Shown here in pieces: positions 52,121-64,000 of a DNA stretch of 64,000 bases. Position 1 is the stretch's first letter. Every line of letters starts with the position of its first letter. The DNA lies in contig CM055196.1 of NCBI GenBank assembly GCA_029224185.1, forward strand, positions 23,770,173 to 23,834,172. The letters are read 5' to 3'. The notes beneath the pieces are model-generated. The model worked only from the letters and a program-made list of their open reading frames with translations, was not told the DNA's origin and ran no database searches. The position numbers and the translations under genes were made by a program. The stretch is from Karalla daura. Taxonomy: Eukaryota > Chordata > Actinopteri > Chaetodontiformes > Leiognathidae.

Positions 52121-54779
52121 ATGCGTGAAATGTTGCCTTTCCTCTAAAAAGCCTGGAAAATGCAGACTTGTATGACAATTTACCAGCATTTATCAGTCAA
52201 AGGACAATAACAAGTATATCCAGTTCATGCCATGCTATAACACTGCACTTTAAGCAGGAAACACACAACATTTCCCAGATCAGCCTCATGTGATTCAGAT
52301 TCACTGGTACTTCCGTGACCCGTCCACTAAATCTGATGGAAATGAGTTGAGTGGCTTTTGTGTGATCCTGCAAACTAACAGACAAACAAACGCAGGCTAC
52401 GATCAAACCTCCTCGTGGAGCTAATTGATTGAATCCCCACAAACTAAGTGCTTCAGTTAGAAACTCTCTGCCTCAGTTAGTTTGTTAACCTAATCACTTT
52501 TTGTTTCCCTCCCAGGTCTCTGAGCTGGACCTGCCTCAGCCATCATGGGAAATGTCTCTGGACAACTCTCTGGAGATACTGGTGGAGCCCCAGAGAGGAG
52601 ACATGGTTCACACCAGTACAATCCTGGTGAACATCCAGCCAAGACTACTGCTGGATCCAGACTAAACATCCAGAGGCTCTCTTGATAACATCAGTCAGAC
52701 TTCAGTCATGTGTCCCTGATGGATTCACTGAAGATGGTAGAGTCTACTCTGATAACTGATTATGGGCCCAAAACATGGAGATGGTGGACCTCCTCTCTTT
52801 TCGATGCAGGACAGAGAGTTCTAGAAGATGCTTTTTAATTATTCTGCAGCATGGCAGAGGGGCTACCAGACAAATGGACTTCCCTTTTAGGATCAATAAA
52901 CTCATTCCTATTCCTAATCGATTCTATATTCCCCCCTTTGCCGGAGATCTGCTCGGATAGATCAGCGTGATCTAGCACGAACGTTGTTATCCATGATGTA
53001 ACGTGTTCTTAAAGTCGTCCTCCAAACACTGGGAGGAGATGACAGCTTGTCTGGATGACTCATCCTGGCATCTGAAGCCGAGCGTCATGAACAAAGGTGT
53101 CATTCTCCCTGAGGCTCGGTGCCAAGTATCGGGGTGGTGACCCCGACCACACCATGGCTGGTGCAGCCTGTTCCCCTCAGCCCAGAGCCTCTCCATCCCG
53201 CTCACTCCCTCTCCCTCTCTCTCTCTCTCTCTTGCTTTGACTCGCTTTCTCTGCTGCTTGTTTACATTCCTCAGATGTCTGACATCCTTTTTGCACATGA
53301 GTGATATGTGAAGGTGAGTGGAGACGTCTCTGAGAAGTTTCCTCCGCGTTCCATGCATTGTGGTGGGATCGTGCCACTAATTCTTTAAATCCCTCAGAAC
53401 GAGGAAGTTTGGATAAACACAAAGAGTTGCTCAAGCAAGCATGATCTCAATACCTGAAAGTGTGCTTTCTGGTAATAATGCCCAGTGTGTCCCAGCTGCT
53501 GAGATCAACCAGATCAACCAGTCGATCTATCTATCGAAGATTTATCTATGAAGCACTTTTCATAGAGAAGATAGTAGACCATTGGGACCCATCTCCGACA
53601 GATTCACACGCACGTACATTCACAGCTGCACACATGCTTCACACAGATACATAGAGATAATGACTTAGAGGAAGAAGTCAAGGAGGAGTATCTAGTATTG
53701 ATTAATGCATCAGGATGTACTTCAAGGTTTAACACAGGCACAAATTCTCTTCCTGTCAGAGTTGGCACTCAGATTAGATTAGCCTTCGTGATTTAAGACA
53801 AAGACTAGCCCGTACGATAATGAAATAAATGAATGCAGGAAAACAGACTTTGTCATATTGACATAATATGTTATAATAACATAACATGTTATAATAATAA
53901 CATAACATCCCAGGCCGCTGCAGTCTACTTGTCCAAGTGTCTATGGGTTAGATACTGACTTCCACACTGTCTGTGACGCTGTGTCCTCAGGTGTGTGAAG
54001 GGTTAAAGCAGAGGGACTGTGCAGGGTAAGCTCTGCCACTTATGGCTGTGAAGGGGGGAATGTGACTTGCGACACAGTCTGTAAAGAGCTTGGAGTGGTC
54101 AGGAAGACGAGAAAAGTGCTGGAGAAGAACCAGTCACCATTTAGCATCTGCTTGCTTGTGTGGCTCCTAGGATAGGGGACAAACCCAGATACTGCAGTCT
54201 TTCTCTATTTAGGTGGAGCACCTGCTCGCTGCCCTGAGCTGTCTCATGGCACTGGTCAGACTGAGAGAGAGGGAGAGAGGGAGACGTAGATGTGGCCCAC
54301 ATCCTGGCTCCTTCCTCTTCCTCCCCCTCCTCCTCCTCTCCCTCTGTCAGTGGAGCCTCTATCTGAACCTCCCGAGCAGACCACCCGTCTGCTCCCATTT
54401 GAAGCTCTGGCCAGGATCCGGGATCCGGGGTCTTGTCTCCTCGCCTCCTTCCCTGACTTCCTGTCTTCCTGTCTGCCCGCTGGCCGCTCAGCAGCACACA
54501 GGGGCCAGTGATGGAGCCCGGCCTCCGCAAAGGCCCTCATTGTGCCTGCTGTGTGCTCCAACAATGAGCGAGTTAATATGAGCCAAGTATTCCCACAGGC
54601 TGCTGTCGCCCCCCATCCCCACCCACCCCCCTCCGCAGCTCCGGCCCCATCCATCAGTGTCCATCCTGCTGTCTCGGGTTGCACCGCTTTCTCCTGGGTC
54701 TCCTCTGATGGTCATCATTTGAGCTCAGAGCTGCTGACCTGTCCTCACCTCTCTGTGCAGGGTCCTGGGACCACCTCCC

Positions 54780-54835
54780 ACACACACACACACACACACA
54801 CATACACACACACACATACACACACACACACACAC
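54780..54835. repeat. (CA)n with TA interruptions
   Basis: About 28 units with two CATACA interruptions, in intergenic sequence. Confidence 0.95.
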
Positions 54836-57474
54836 TGAAGAGACAGTGACAGTTGTCTGGTCCTTCCCATGGATCATGACACATACATTTTAGGCACTTT
54901 GAAGGTCCTTGTGGCAGCTCAAGTGTAAGATACTGTAAAGTGACTAAATCTTGTATTCTATTCTTGTCCTGTTCGGGTGCTACAACTGGTAGAAGTCTGC
55001 TTGCTCTGAGCTGTAACTCATCCTTTTCTTTATTTTTTGTCATGTCTCTTGTGAACTACTGAGGGATTCTTCTGTGGAGAGAGGAGACAAGCTTCTTGCA
55101 CTGGCATCGTTTTTATGACTCTTAGCACTGGTATTGGGCCCCGTCGCCACAGCAACCGTTTCCTAAGGATGCTGCATCATGGTCCATCATGCTGCATCAG
55201 CAGTAAGATGTGACATAATTCAAAACCAATTCCAGCTACAAACACCTGTTTGGATGCTACATTTCTACATCATTTACAGCCCTTTATCACATCACAGACT
55301 TTGTGGAGTAGGAACGGGTGGAAACCTCCTCCTCATGTGCTCATAAAAAGACCTCTTGGAACCTCTTACAGGGCAAAATTTCCCATCTCCTCCATCACTT
55401 TTCCTACTTTTCCGCATCAGAAGCATCATGTGCAATAGACTTCCTGGTATTAGCATCGTTGTCATCTGCCACAGATGTTCTGCGGCTCCTAACAGCATTT
55501 GCGATGCTGTTTTTGGAGGCGGGGTTTTCCATGAGGCTTCAATAGTGGCCCCTGTGATGACCCATGCCTTTAAACACCAGTTAGACCAATTACAGCAAAC
55601 CTGATTAGCCACATTTGGCGATCAGGTGAGTGGAGACGGTTCGGCCTGCGACTGTAACGTCCTGGTTTCACAGAGTGGGCGAGAGCGAGGGTTCAGTCAC
55701 AGTAACATCGTGTTGATCGCGGACCGAGGAAACGTGCCGGTCTCTGAGACAGAGTCAACAGGGTTTTGGTTCTCCCTCTGACCTTCACACCCTCAGCATC
55801 ATCTGAGTATCAGGCCTGCAGTGTTTACGATCCTTTTCATATTCATTTATTATGTTGAAGTATTTGAAACATTACTGAGCAGATACTACATACAGATACA
55901 TACTGTAAACTGTGATACTAGTAAACACCTGGATCAGTCTCAAGGATCCAAGTTAAAGCCAGATTTTCTATTCAGAGCATGTTATGCATGTTTTTCTGGA
56001 ATAATGATACTGTCAATGGCACTTGTTGTATTGGAAAGCAATAAAATGATCAAATCAAACTTTATTTAAGCTGAACTTTTCACATGATGTTTTAGCACAG
56101 AGTGCTTTACATACATACAATGAAAACATGACGAGGACCCAGTGTTATTACTTTGCAATGAAGGAACACAGGAGGTAGTGTTCAGAATCAAGACAAATAT
56201 AAAAAGTAGGGAGTAAAATGTAACTGATAGTAATTTCATGTCTGATCATGAGATGGAAGGAAGTAGCTGAAGGGCCTGAACGCTTTGCAGCAGCACAACA
56301 TGTTCTCTGTTCAGGAGAACAGCAGCAAAGTCTCATTTTTCTCATCTTTCATTCCTCACGGCCACACAGACAGACTTTTTTTCTCAGGGACTCTTTCACC
56401 AAACTGTTAAATTACTACAGATAATCAGAAAACTTCCTGGAACTCACTGAATGAAAAATATCTCAATGGGGAGGAGAAACTTTTTGTTTTTTCACTTCGA
56501 GGTCACATCATCCAACTTCCACTGAGGAGAGGAGGGGGAGCCGTAACTCCCAACTTCCCTGCTCCCAGCATCCACCCACCCCCATGTCCCATGTCCCATA
56601 ATCGCTGGCTAATGACGAGCTTCCTCTCAGAGCAGGAGGGATTATCTCCACATGACAGCTCCATCTCTGCTGATCTGCCTCAAATATGTAGACACGGGTT
56701 CGGGCTTTGACACATGACAAGACAGAAAGAAAAACAGATCTCTGTGGGAAAGATGGGAGGCTGCATCTGCATCTCCCTCATGGATAACAGGAAACTGTGT
56801 GACACCATTTCTGAGTGTGTGTGGAGGCTCGAGGGAGCATATAACCACATCAAAAGGGGTTAGGAGAGCAGGCTGGGGAGGAGAATTTCCATTTTTCGGT
56901 GTTTTTTCTAGTGAACTGCTGTCAAGGTTTCAGCAACAGAGAGTCATTAGTGAGAGTTCACACTTTAAACAGACTCTGAAACACATCTGTGTCTAGTTTT
57001 CCACATTGTTTCCACCGCTGCCGTCGTGCAGCTGCTGCAAGGTGAAAATCGCACAGATCGAAGATGTCAAGTTGTCAGGAACCAAGACAACAGTCTTCTC
57101 TTGTTCCAAAGTCTGTCCAGCGGAGGGTCGGAGGGATCCTTCTGAGGGACGTCCTGCTGAAAATAAACTCTGAGGCAGCCAGCGTCGATCGTGCAACATC
57201 TGACCTAAATAGGGACTTAATAACCTCATTCTGGATGACCAGGCCGGATCAGCGTCAGTTAATCCTGAACGCCACATCTGGGAGCTGAGAGAGGGCCCCT
57301 ATCCTCCGCTCCGCTCTTCCTGGATAAACAGGCGCAGGGCTGGGAGATTTGAGCTGCGAGCATCCACTCGTGTCAGATTAACGTGGGGCTTCTCGTTCGG
57401 ATCCTGAGCTTTTTGTTTTTTTGGTTTCAGTTTAGAAACGTGAGCTGTGAGATGGGAGAGTGTGTGTCTCATTG

Positions 57475-57475
<1 letters not shown>

Positions 57476-57524
<49 letters not shown>
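57476..57524. repeat. (GT)n microsatellite
   Basis: About 24 GT units, intergenic. Confidence 0.95.
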
Positions 57525-57526
<2 letters not shown>

Positions 57527-58073
57527 CTGGAAGAAAAGCTTTACGAGCTCTGTACAAACAGCTGGAGTTTCCCACTTTGGCCACGAGACACTGTGAGTGG
57601 AAATGACTGTGGAGAGTGGAAAGTCACCGAGCATCAGGGACAACTTGAGGTGGTTAAAGTGAAAATTATTCAGCTGTTCCACAACAAACCTGACTCCAAA
57701 AAGGTTTGGATGGTGAGTACACGTTGGCAAAACCAAAAAGTGACAATATGTGGAACGTCTGACCAACCGGTCGAGAGTAATAACTGGATGATAGTCTGGA
57801 TGATGTCCACAGATTCCTGCAGGTTCATCAACAGGTGACAGGATATGCCAGGTAGTGCTTCACAGAGGCATTACATCAGAAACATTTGGAAAATTAAAGT
57901 AGAATAACTTAACAAATAAGTTACAGACATTAAAATGACAGTAGGGGAAAGCTGCAGGAAACAATAATGTTTTTTCAGCAGTTTGTACGTACGTCAATTT
58001 GAGTTTGTTCCACAGATGAGAACCATAAAGCTGAAGCACATTTAGTTCATTCTCATGAACTAATGTGGGACGA

Positions 58074-58525
58074 ACTTCAGACGCTTTCCTCTAACCAATG
58101 AGCCCAAAGTCAGGAGCTCTTTCCAACCACTACCAGATGTGAAGCATGGTGGATAACTGGAGGAGGCCATCACCAGGAGATGCTCTTGTCAGAGGAGACA
58201 TAATCAGGACCATCCTGACTTTACTCACATGTAGTTAGGAGCACCCCTTCCCGTCTTTAAGAAGCTCTTCAAGAGCGTCTCCTCTCTGAACTTCACACCT
58301 TTCACTATGGCCTCTTCTATACTCTATATCTCCTCTTACCTAGTGCTTAAACTCTTAAACTCTTCCACTGGTACTTACTCTACTGCTCTCTGATTCCTCA
58401 GTCGTCTATATAATGTAGAGTAATATTTATTGCTGCACTAAAGTCTCTGGTGAGATGTAGCCTGAATGTTTTCTCTCCTGTGTGCAGTCAGTTGCTCTGG
58501 ATAAAAGCGTCTGTTAAACGACTAG
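58074..58525 (+). repeat. Dispersed repeat of about 430 bp, copy B
   Basis: The near-identical partner of 40797-41224. It ends in TTGCTCTGGATAAAAGCGTCTGTTAAAC, close to the conserved CTCTGGATAAGAGCGTCTGC tail of several teleost SINE families. SINE membership is inferred from that tail; no tRNA-like head was checked. Confidence 0.85.
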
Positions 58526-58675
58526 ATCAGTTGCCAGCCCTCTGCTTACGATCAGGCATAGTGTATTTCTATCCTAATGTTAATTAATGCTAATGTTAAT
58601 GCATAGATGTAAATAAAATAGTAGGAAACAGCTGTGCGATGCTGCACACTACAGTATGTGATACAACTGTTGCTG

Positions 58676-58838
<163 letters not shown>

Positions 58839-59104
58839 CCCTCAGTTTATCCCTACCTAGCTCCCCTTCCCTTCCCTTCCATCCTTCCTCCCTCTCTCCC
58901 TTACTTGCATCCTTAGGCCTTTCTGTCCTTCCTATATACCTCTCCTCCCTCCCTCTCTCCTTCCCTGACTCCCTTCCTCCCTCCCACCCTCACTACCTCC
59001 CTTCCTCATTTTCCTCCTACATTCCTTTCTTCCTCCCTATCTCCCTGCCTCCTTTCCATTCTCCTTTCTTCCTCTCTTCTTTCATCTCCCATCTCTGATC
59101 TCTC

Positions 59105-59524
59105 TTGTTCCTCCTCTGTCAGGACTCAGCTTGTTTCTCTGCTACAGATGCTGCTGTCAGTCAGTCAGTCAGTCGGACCCTCCCCTCTCCTCCTCCTCCT
59201 CCCCCCTCCTCCCCTCTCTCCCCCCTCCTCTCTCCTCGCATCTGGAGCGACGCGTCTCTGAGTCTCCGCCTCCAGCTCCTCCTCCACCTCCTCCTCCTCC
59301 TCCTCCTCTTCACTCTGTTCTGTGGGCTGAGACCTGTCGTACCTCCCCCGTCTCTCTCTCTCTCCCTCTCCCTCTCAGTGTCCCAGTCTCTGCAGCGGTG
59401 TCTGTGTGTCTGTGTCCCCGGCTGTGGATGGCCGGAGCCGGGCCTGGTTCTCCCTGAGCAGCGGCAGCAGCGGCGGAGCGGAGCCGGATGAACCGTCGGT
59501 CTCTCGGATCCAAACAGACCGAAC
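59105..59524 (+). promoter_or_regulatory. GC/CT-rich leader and probable promoter of the 59525 gene
   Basis: CpG-containing, strongly CT-rich then GC-rich sequence leads into the ATG at 59525 (AGACCGAACATGGCGTC, a fair start context). No TATA box was seen. This resembles a CpG-island housekeeping or neuronal promoter with a 5' UTR. The transcription start is not placed. Confidence 0.45.
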
Positions 59525-59608
59525 ATGGCGTCGGAGGGAACCGGAGGGGAGCAGACTCCTGCCCCGGTACACGCACTGACCGCCGCCGTGCTGGGCAGCG
59601 TCGACACG
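59525..59608 (+). CDS. Probable first coding exon of an unidentified gene; 3'-partial
   Basis: ATG at 59525 opens 28 codons (MASEGTGGEQTPAP, then VHALTAAVLGSVDT) that end exactly at a good donor, ACG|GTAGGA, in phase 0. Codon use is GC-rich, unlike the flanks, and a GC-rich leader precedes it. The intron then begins with (AC)n. I do not recognise the protein. No second exon was found before the window ends, so the first intron would exceed 4.3 kb. The alternative is that this is a chance frame in a CpG-rich region. Confidence 0.5.
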
Positions 59609-59611
59609 GTA

Positions 59612-59614
<3 letters not shown>

Positions 59615-59682
<68 letters not shown>
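59615..59682. repeat. (AC)n directly after the 59609 donor
   Basis: About 34 AC units begin 6 nt into the presumed intron. Confidence 0.97.
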
Positions 59683-59689
<7 letters not shown>

Positions 59690-59739
59690 AACACGGTGCA
59701 TCACGGAGGAACAGCGGCGACAGAGGCAGCGTCTGAGGA

Positions 59740-61180
59740 GGAGGAGGAGGCAGGAGGAGGAGGAGGAGGAGGTGGTGGTGGTGGAGTTGGTTAGGTGGTG
59801 GCAGATGTGGTAGATGTCTTGGTGGAGGAGGTGGGAGATGTGGTGAGGGAGGTAGTTGAGGTGGCAGGCTTTGTTGGCTGTGGATGTGGTATAGGTGGTT
59901 GTGGTAAAGGTGGAGGTGGTGAGGTTGGTTAGATAGTGGGAGATAAGGAGATGGAGGATAAGGTGGAGGTGGTAAATGTGTTGGGGGAGGTGCTAGAAGT
60001 GTTGGTGGAGGTGGTAGAGTTGGTTAGGTGGTGATAGATGTCTAGGTGGAGATGGAAGGCTTTGTTAGTTGGTTGTAGATGTGATAAAGGGCCAAGTGGT
60101 TGTGGTGGTTGAGTTGGTTAGATGGTGGTAGATGTGTTGGTGGAGGAGGTGGTGTAAGCTGTAGAGGGCTAGATGATGCTAGAGAGGTGATGGTGGAGCT
60201 GGTGGAGGTGGTAGATTTGGTTAGGTGGTTGTAGATGTGATGGAGGTTGTGGTGTAAGTTATAGGGGGCTAGGTGATAGTAGAGTTGGTTAGGTGGTGGA
60301 ACAGTAGATGTGGTGGAGGTGGTAGATGTGATAGAGAAGTGCTAGAAGTGTTGGTGGAGGAGATTGGAGCTGGTGGAGCTAGTAGAGTTGGTTAGTTGCT
60401 GGTAGATTTCATAGATGACTAACTGATGGTGGAGAATGTGGTGTAGTAGGTGGATGTGTTGGAAGAGGGGTGAATGGAGGTGGTTATGTGGAAAGTGGTG
60501 CAGGTGGTGGTGGAAAAAGTGGTAGAGTTTAGGTCATGATAGATATGTTAGTGGAGGTGGTAGATATGATAGGGGAAGCTGCTGGAAACTGATGGAGGAG
60601 CTGATGGAGGTGGTAGATGTGGTGGTGGCAGCAAAGTGAAAGTGGTTGAATTTTGGGCATTAGTACATACCTTGGTGGTGATTTAAAAGGTGGAGGTGGT
60701 AGTTGTGGGTGGTGTGAGAAGCTGGTGGAGGTTTGAGAGGTGGCTTGGTAGTGGTAGATGTGGTAGATATCCAGGTGGTGGTGGAGAAGGTGGTGGTGGT
60801 AGATGTGGTTGTAGAAGAGCTGGTCGAGGTAGGGATGCAGGAAGTGGTTGAGGGGTGAGAGTAGGTGGAGATGGATGTGGTAGAGGTCTTAGATGTAGGC
60901 AGATGATTCGCTTTAGTGATCCCAGAAGGCAATATCTGAAAGAAAAAGGAGGAGGTGGTGGTACTGGATAGGATGTGGTGGAGAAGCTGAGAGTTGGTTG
61001 GGTGGTGGTGGATGCGGCTGCTCAATGGAGGGAACATTTATTAATACATAATGTCTGTCTCATGTCTGTTGTTTGTTGAAGGTGGTTGTTGTTGCTAGTA
61101 TCTTTGATGTTGGTGGTGTTTGGTTGGTGTGGTGGTACGGTTGTTGGTTATGATGTAGCTGTTGGACTTTCAGGTACGGT
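59740..61180. repeat. Degenerate GGTGGAGGTGGTAGATGTG array of about 1.4 kb
   Basis: Long imperfect tandem array. The words GGTGGAGGTGGTAGATGTGG, TTGGTTAGGTGGTGGTAGAT and GTGTTGGTGGAGG recur in changing order, with an extreme G/T strand bias (almost no C on plus). Minus-strand frames through it give Thr/Ser/His-rich shadows and are not genes. Confidence 0.9.
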
Positions 61181-61726
61181 TGGAGGTGATAGTGTGATTA
61201 TTATTGGTGTTGGTGGTCCTCAGCCCCCCCAGGAATCCTTGAGCTCATGAGCTCATCTTGCTCAGCTGCACCGGTTGATTGACAGAGCCCAACGATCTGT
61301 CTCGAGTCAAATCCAGGAAGTGTTTCTGTGTGTGGAAGCTGCCTCCTCCACCTGTGGTTGTAGCTGCATGTGTTTGCCCACACCTATCTGTCACTTCTCT
61401 CACGCATCCAGCAGATGTCGAGGAGTTGAGGAGAGGTCAGGGGGTCTTTGTCTTTGTGGGGCCTCCACCTGAAAAGCATCAGTTTGGATGTAAGAGAGTT
61501 GCTGGATTCAACAGCAGCCGGGGGGAGGGATGGAGGGAGGGAGGGAGGGAGGGAGGATGAGTGGGTGAGCGGCTGGTAGTGCTGGTGTTGAGGTGGGGGT
61601 GGGGTGGAGCGGAGGAGGAGGAGAAGAGCTGCGGGGGTGGACGGAGGCCTGGTTCACCAGACACCTTTCTAAATTGGTCTTAATTTCAGTGACTCAGCTG
61701 GCATAGCTGGGAGTACCATGTCAGCC

Positions 61727-61729
<3 letters not shown>

Positions 61730-61757
<28 letters not shown>
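61730..61757. repeat. C27 homopolymer run
   Basis: An uninterrupted run of about 27 C, then ACTCCCCTCCC. The true length is uncertain because such runs are sequencing-prone. A second C run lies at 63094-63109. Confidence 0.9.
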
Positions 61758-62823
61758 ACTCCCCTCCCTCCCTCCCTTGCTTCCTCCCCCCTTTCTGAGC
61801 GTGCTCAGAACTGCCTCGAGGCTACTTTACATTTAGCGTGGAGGTGAACAGGTGCTCTGCAGACACAGGAGCTTCCACAGCTCTGCTGTCGCCTCCTACG
61901 AACTCCAGCCAACGACAGGGGGCTTCCGGCTACATGCCCCCCCCCACCCCCCCACCCCCACCCCCCCGGCCCTCTCCCCACTCCTCCTCACCCGCCTCAC
62001 CCGCATCACCGCCACAGTTAAATAAAGCTCTTTGCTCTTTGCTCACCCCACTCAGGCTCTCTGTTGTCGGGCTGAGGCGGGGGAAGTTTCTAGTTTGTGA
62101 AGACAGGCCCTCATGGACCACAGAGGAGGCGGGGTCAGAGGTCAACCTGAGGCTCTCTGGTGGTCACCTCCCACCCATTTACCACGGTGCACGGAACGTG
62201 TTTACAGCCTGCGCAGCTGAAGTTTAAGTGAAACAATCTGGGTCTTATTTTAGTCGTTGACCTGAGGACGTGGCGACGTTGGGAGGGAACAACGTGTAAA
62301 CAGGCTGCTCATCAGGCGGCAGCTCGACATCCCTCAGCTTCAAAACTGCACCGCTGAAGTCGGTAGAATAGAATTCACACACAATAATGAAGATGTCATT
62401 TTGCAGGTGACAGTCAATGCAGGCAGGACTGCTGAATCGGTGGTTGTTAGAAGATGTGTGACTGGCTGGTGAAGGCCCCCAAACCTGGTAACTTAGCATC
62501 TCTCCAGCAGCTGCTTCCTCCAGGACGCTGCAGGTCCTGTTTCAGAATGGATGAGATCTTATCTCCAAGGCACCTACTCCAGTATGTAGGTCCTTGTAGA
62601 AGTGCATAGATGCAAAGTTGAGCGTAATGTCCTGTGGCTGCAAACAACTGATGAGGCGGGAGGAGAAAATTTTTCAGTTTAGCAGTTACAGAATTAAAGT
62701 TAATCATCTGCAGCTGATCTAATCTGCAGCCCCAACGTCTCATTTCAACCAGCGGCCGCTAAAAAAGAGGAACTCTTGCTTCAGACTTTTCTGTCTCCTG
62801 TTGCTCTTCAAAATAAGAGTGCT

Positions 62824-62826
<3 letters not shown>

Positions 62827-62856
<30 letters not shown>
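62827..62856. repeat. (GA)n microsatellite
   Basis: About 15 GA units in the presumed intron. Confidence 0.95.
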
Positions 62857-62861
<5 letters not shown>

Positions 62862-63273
62862 CTGATAAGACATTTGTTACTGTCTGCATCTAAATGCATC
62901 CGAGGAAACCGGAACCGGGTCCAAAATGGAACCAGCTGTCAGGAGTCATCCTGGGTGTAAACAGTCCCCTAGTTTAGCCTCATTGAGGTGAGACTATAAG
63001 TGAAAAACTGTGTGACCCTTACTGTGGCAGGTTCAGCAGGTCAGACCGACAGCAATGTACTGAACATACATTCTCTGCCTTGTTACTTCTCTTGCCCCCC
63101 CCCCCCCCCAGTAGATACCTGAGATAATGGGCAATAATGAGAAAATGATTGTGGCATAAAAAAACAGGATGTTCCAGCGAGGTGTGGGCAGGCTACCTGC
63201 CCAGCTCCGGCTTCAGGCCTTGTCCTAATGCCTGGCAGTGCTATTGTGTAATGGGAACCTGAGCATGGTCTCT

Positions 63274-63298
63274 GGGGGGGGTGGGGGTGGGGGTGGGT
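63274..63298 (+). repeat. G-quadruplex-type G-run block
   Basis: Four or more runs of 3-8 G are separated by single T (GGGGGTGGGGGTGGGTATGTGGG). A second G-run follows (GGA)n at 63411-63443. On the minus strand 61938-61968 is similar. Confidence 0.85.
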
Positions 63299-64000
63299 AT
63301 GTGGGAAATGCTACTGCTACCACGTTGGAGAGGTGCTGTTAACACGAGTGGCTGTAATGTCAGCTCTTCTTCTCCCCGACGACAACAATTTCTGTGCCCG
63401 GATACTGAGGGAGGAGGAGGAGGAGGAGGAGGAGGGGGGGGGGGTGTTCAGATGACCCTGTAAACAACTCTCGACGAAGATGTCTCGGAGCTCTGATGGC
63501 TATTTGGCTTGTTTTGGGATTTCTTTGTGGTCAGGTAGACCTGTGCTGCCACAGATGTGACCATCTCTGGTCTCATACCGATCAACCTGGGAGTCACCTT
63601 CTTGGGTTTTTCCATAAACTTAATACCATGTTTTACATACAAGTAACGGTGTATTTGCGAGATGTTACTCTTTTATCCACAAACCTGTTGTTTTTGATAA
63701 TGTGTGACAGATTATCAGCTTCACAAAACTGTGGTTATATACCCCAGATGGGGCATAATCATAATCAGTGTATGGCAGATGTGGTCATTGGAATAAGGCC
63801 TAATTTGGATTGGAATATGCTTTGTGCTGGACCCACATAAAAATCAGGATTACTGGCATATGTAGAATACTGCTGATGTTCATTTCTCTGTTGCCCATCG
63901 TAATCCACAGTTGAAGTAAAACGTCAGACTCAGTGAAGAGGCTCGTGGAAATGTTCACATTTTCATTTCTTGAGACTGAAGAAGCAACTTGTGTGTGTGC

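Larger units (their letters stand above)
59609..64000 (+). other. Presumed first intron of the 59525 gene; simple-sequence rich
   Basis: No exon was recognised. Contents in order: (AC)n, a long GGTGGA-rich array, (GGGA)n near 61527-61556, a C27 run, CT/GA arrays and G-rich blocks, most listed separately. The last bases of the window read CTTGTGTGTGTGC and may open a further (GT)n array. Confidence 0.45.

Noticed and set aside
54141..54684. Overlapping 120-140-codon frames on both strands
   Set aside because: The sequence is CT/GA-rich, which keeps several frames open at once. No domain, splice pattern or family word was recognised.
60660..61037. Minus-strand frame of 125 codons rich in Thr, Ser and His
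   Set aside because: It lies inside the GGTGGA-type array and its composition is explained by the repeat.

Overview
The window is vertebrate nuclear DNA, almost certainly from a ray-finned (teleost) fish. The genes are intron-rich with GT-AG introns. Microsatellites are very dense: (CA/GT)n, (GATA)n, (GACA)n, (CT)n. Degenerate dispersed repeats of familiar teleost type are present, and the six-cysteine astacin genes are a fish-type family. Gene models were built by joining homologous exons with compatible phases. They are predictions from sequence alone; no transcript evidence was available.

Layout. 1461-17897 (+): nineteen exons of a plasma-membrane Ca2+ ATPase, best fitting atp2b1; the N-terminal exons lie before the window. 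20669-25136 (-): complete 14-exon prc1 (anaphase spindle midzone crosslinker), convergent with the pump gene. 26666-31715 (+): complete 11-coding-exon gtse1 (G2/S-phase expressed microtubule and p53 regulator), head-to-head with prc1. 33894-36254 and 38116-40667 (+): a tandem pair of four-exon genes for 271- and 285-aa proteins with PARP/ART-like motifs (YHGTS, GRGVYSTPD, RPYGLL). Each has a TATA box and an interferon-response-like (ISRE-type) element in a conserved promoter block. 41968-46054 (+) and 46554-50177 (-): two convergent six-cysteine astacin (hatching-enzyme/nephrosin-type) zinc proteases. 50.2-59.1 kb: about 9 kb with no recognisable gene. 59525-59608 (+): a likely first coding exon of an unidentified gene with a GC-rich leader; its first intron runs off the window.

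How the genes relate. prc1 and gtse1 are both mitotic genes and share a 1.5-kb divergent intergenic region. Each side carries a CCAAT box and a CHR-like TTTGAA, as expected for DREAM/MuvB and NF-Y control of G2/M genes. The ART-like pair is the best candidate for an undescribed system: duplicated, probably cytosolic proteins with an interferon-type promoter and a modified H-Y-x active-site signature. The astacins are secreted proteases and look functionally separate.

Structure not explained by the genes. (1) Six introns in five genes have a long (GT)n tract, always in sense orientation, shortly upstream of the 3' splice site. One atp2b1 intron also starts with (CACACG)n and so could fold to bring its splice sites together. 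(2) Minisatellites lie inside coding sequence: a 6-residue repeat in gtse1, Val-Leu-Leu repeats in an astacin signal peptide, and poly-Gly in one ART-like paralogue. (3) A near-identical repeat of about 430 bp occurs at 40.8 and 58.1 kb.
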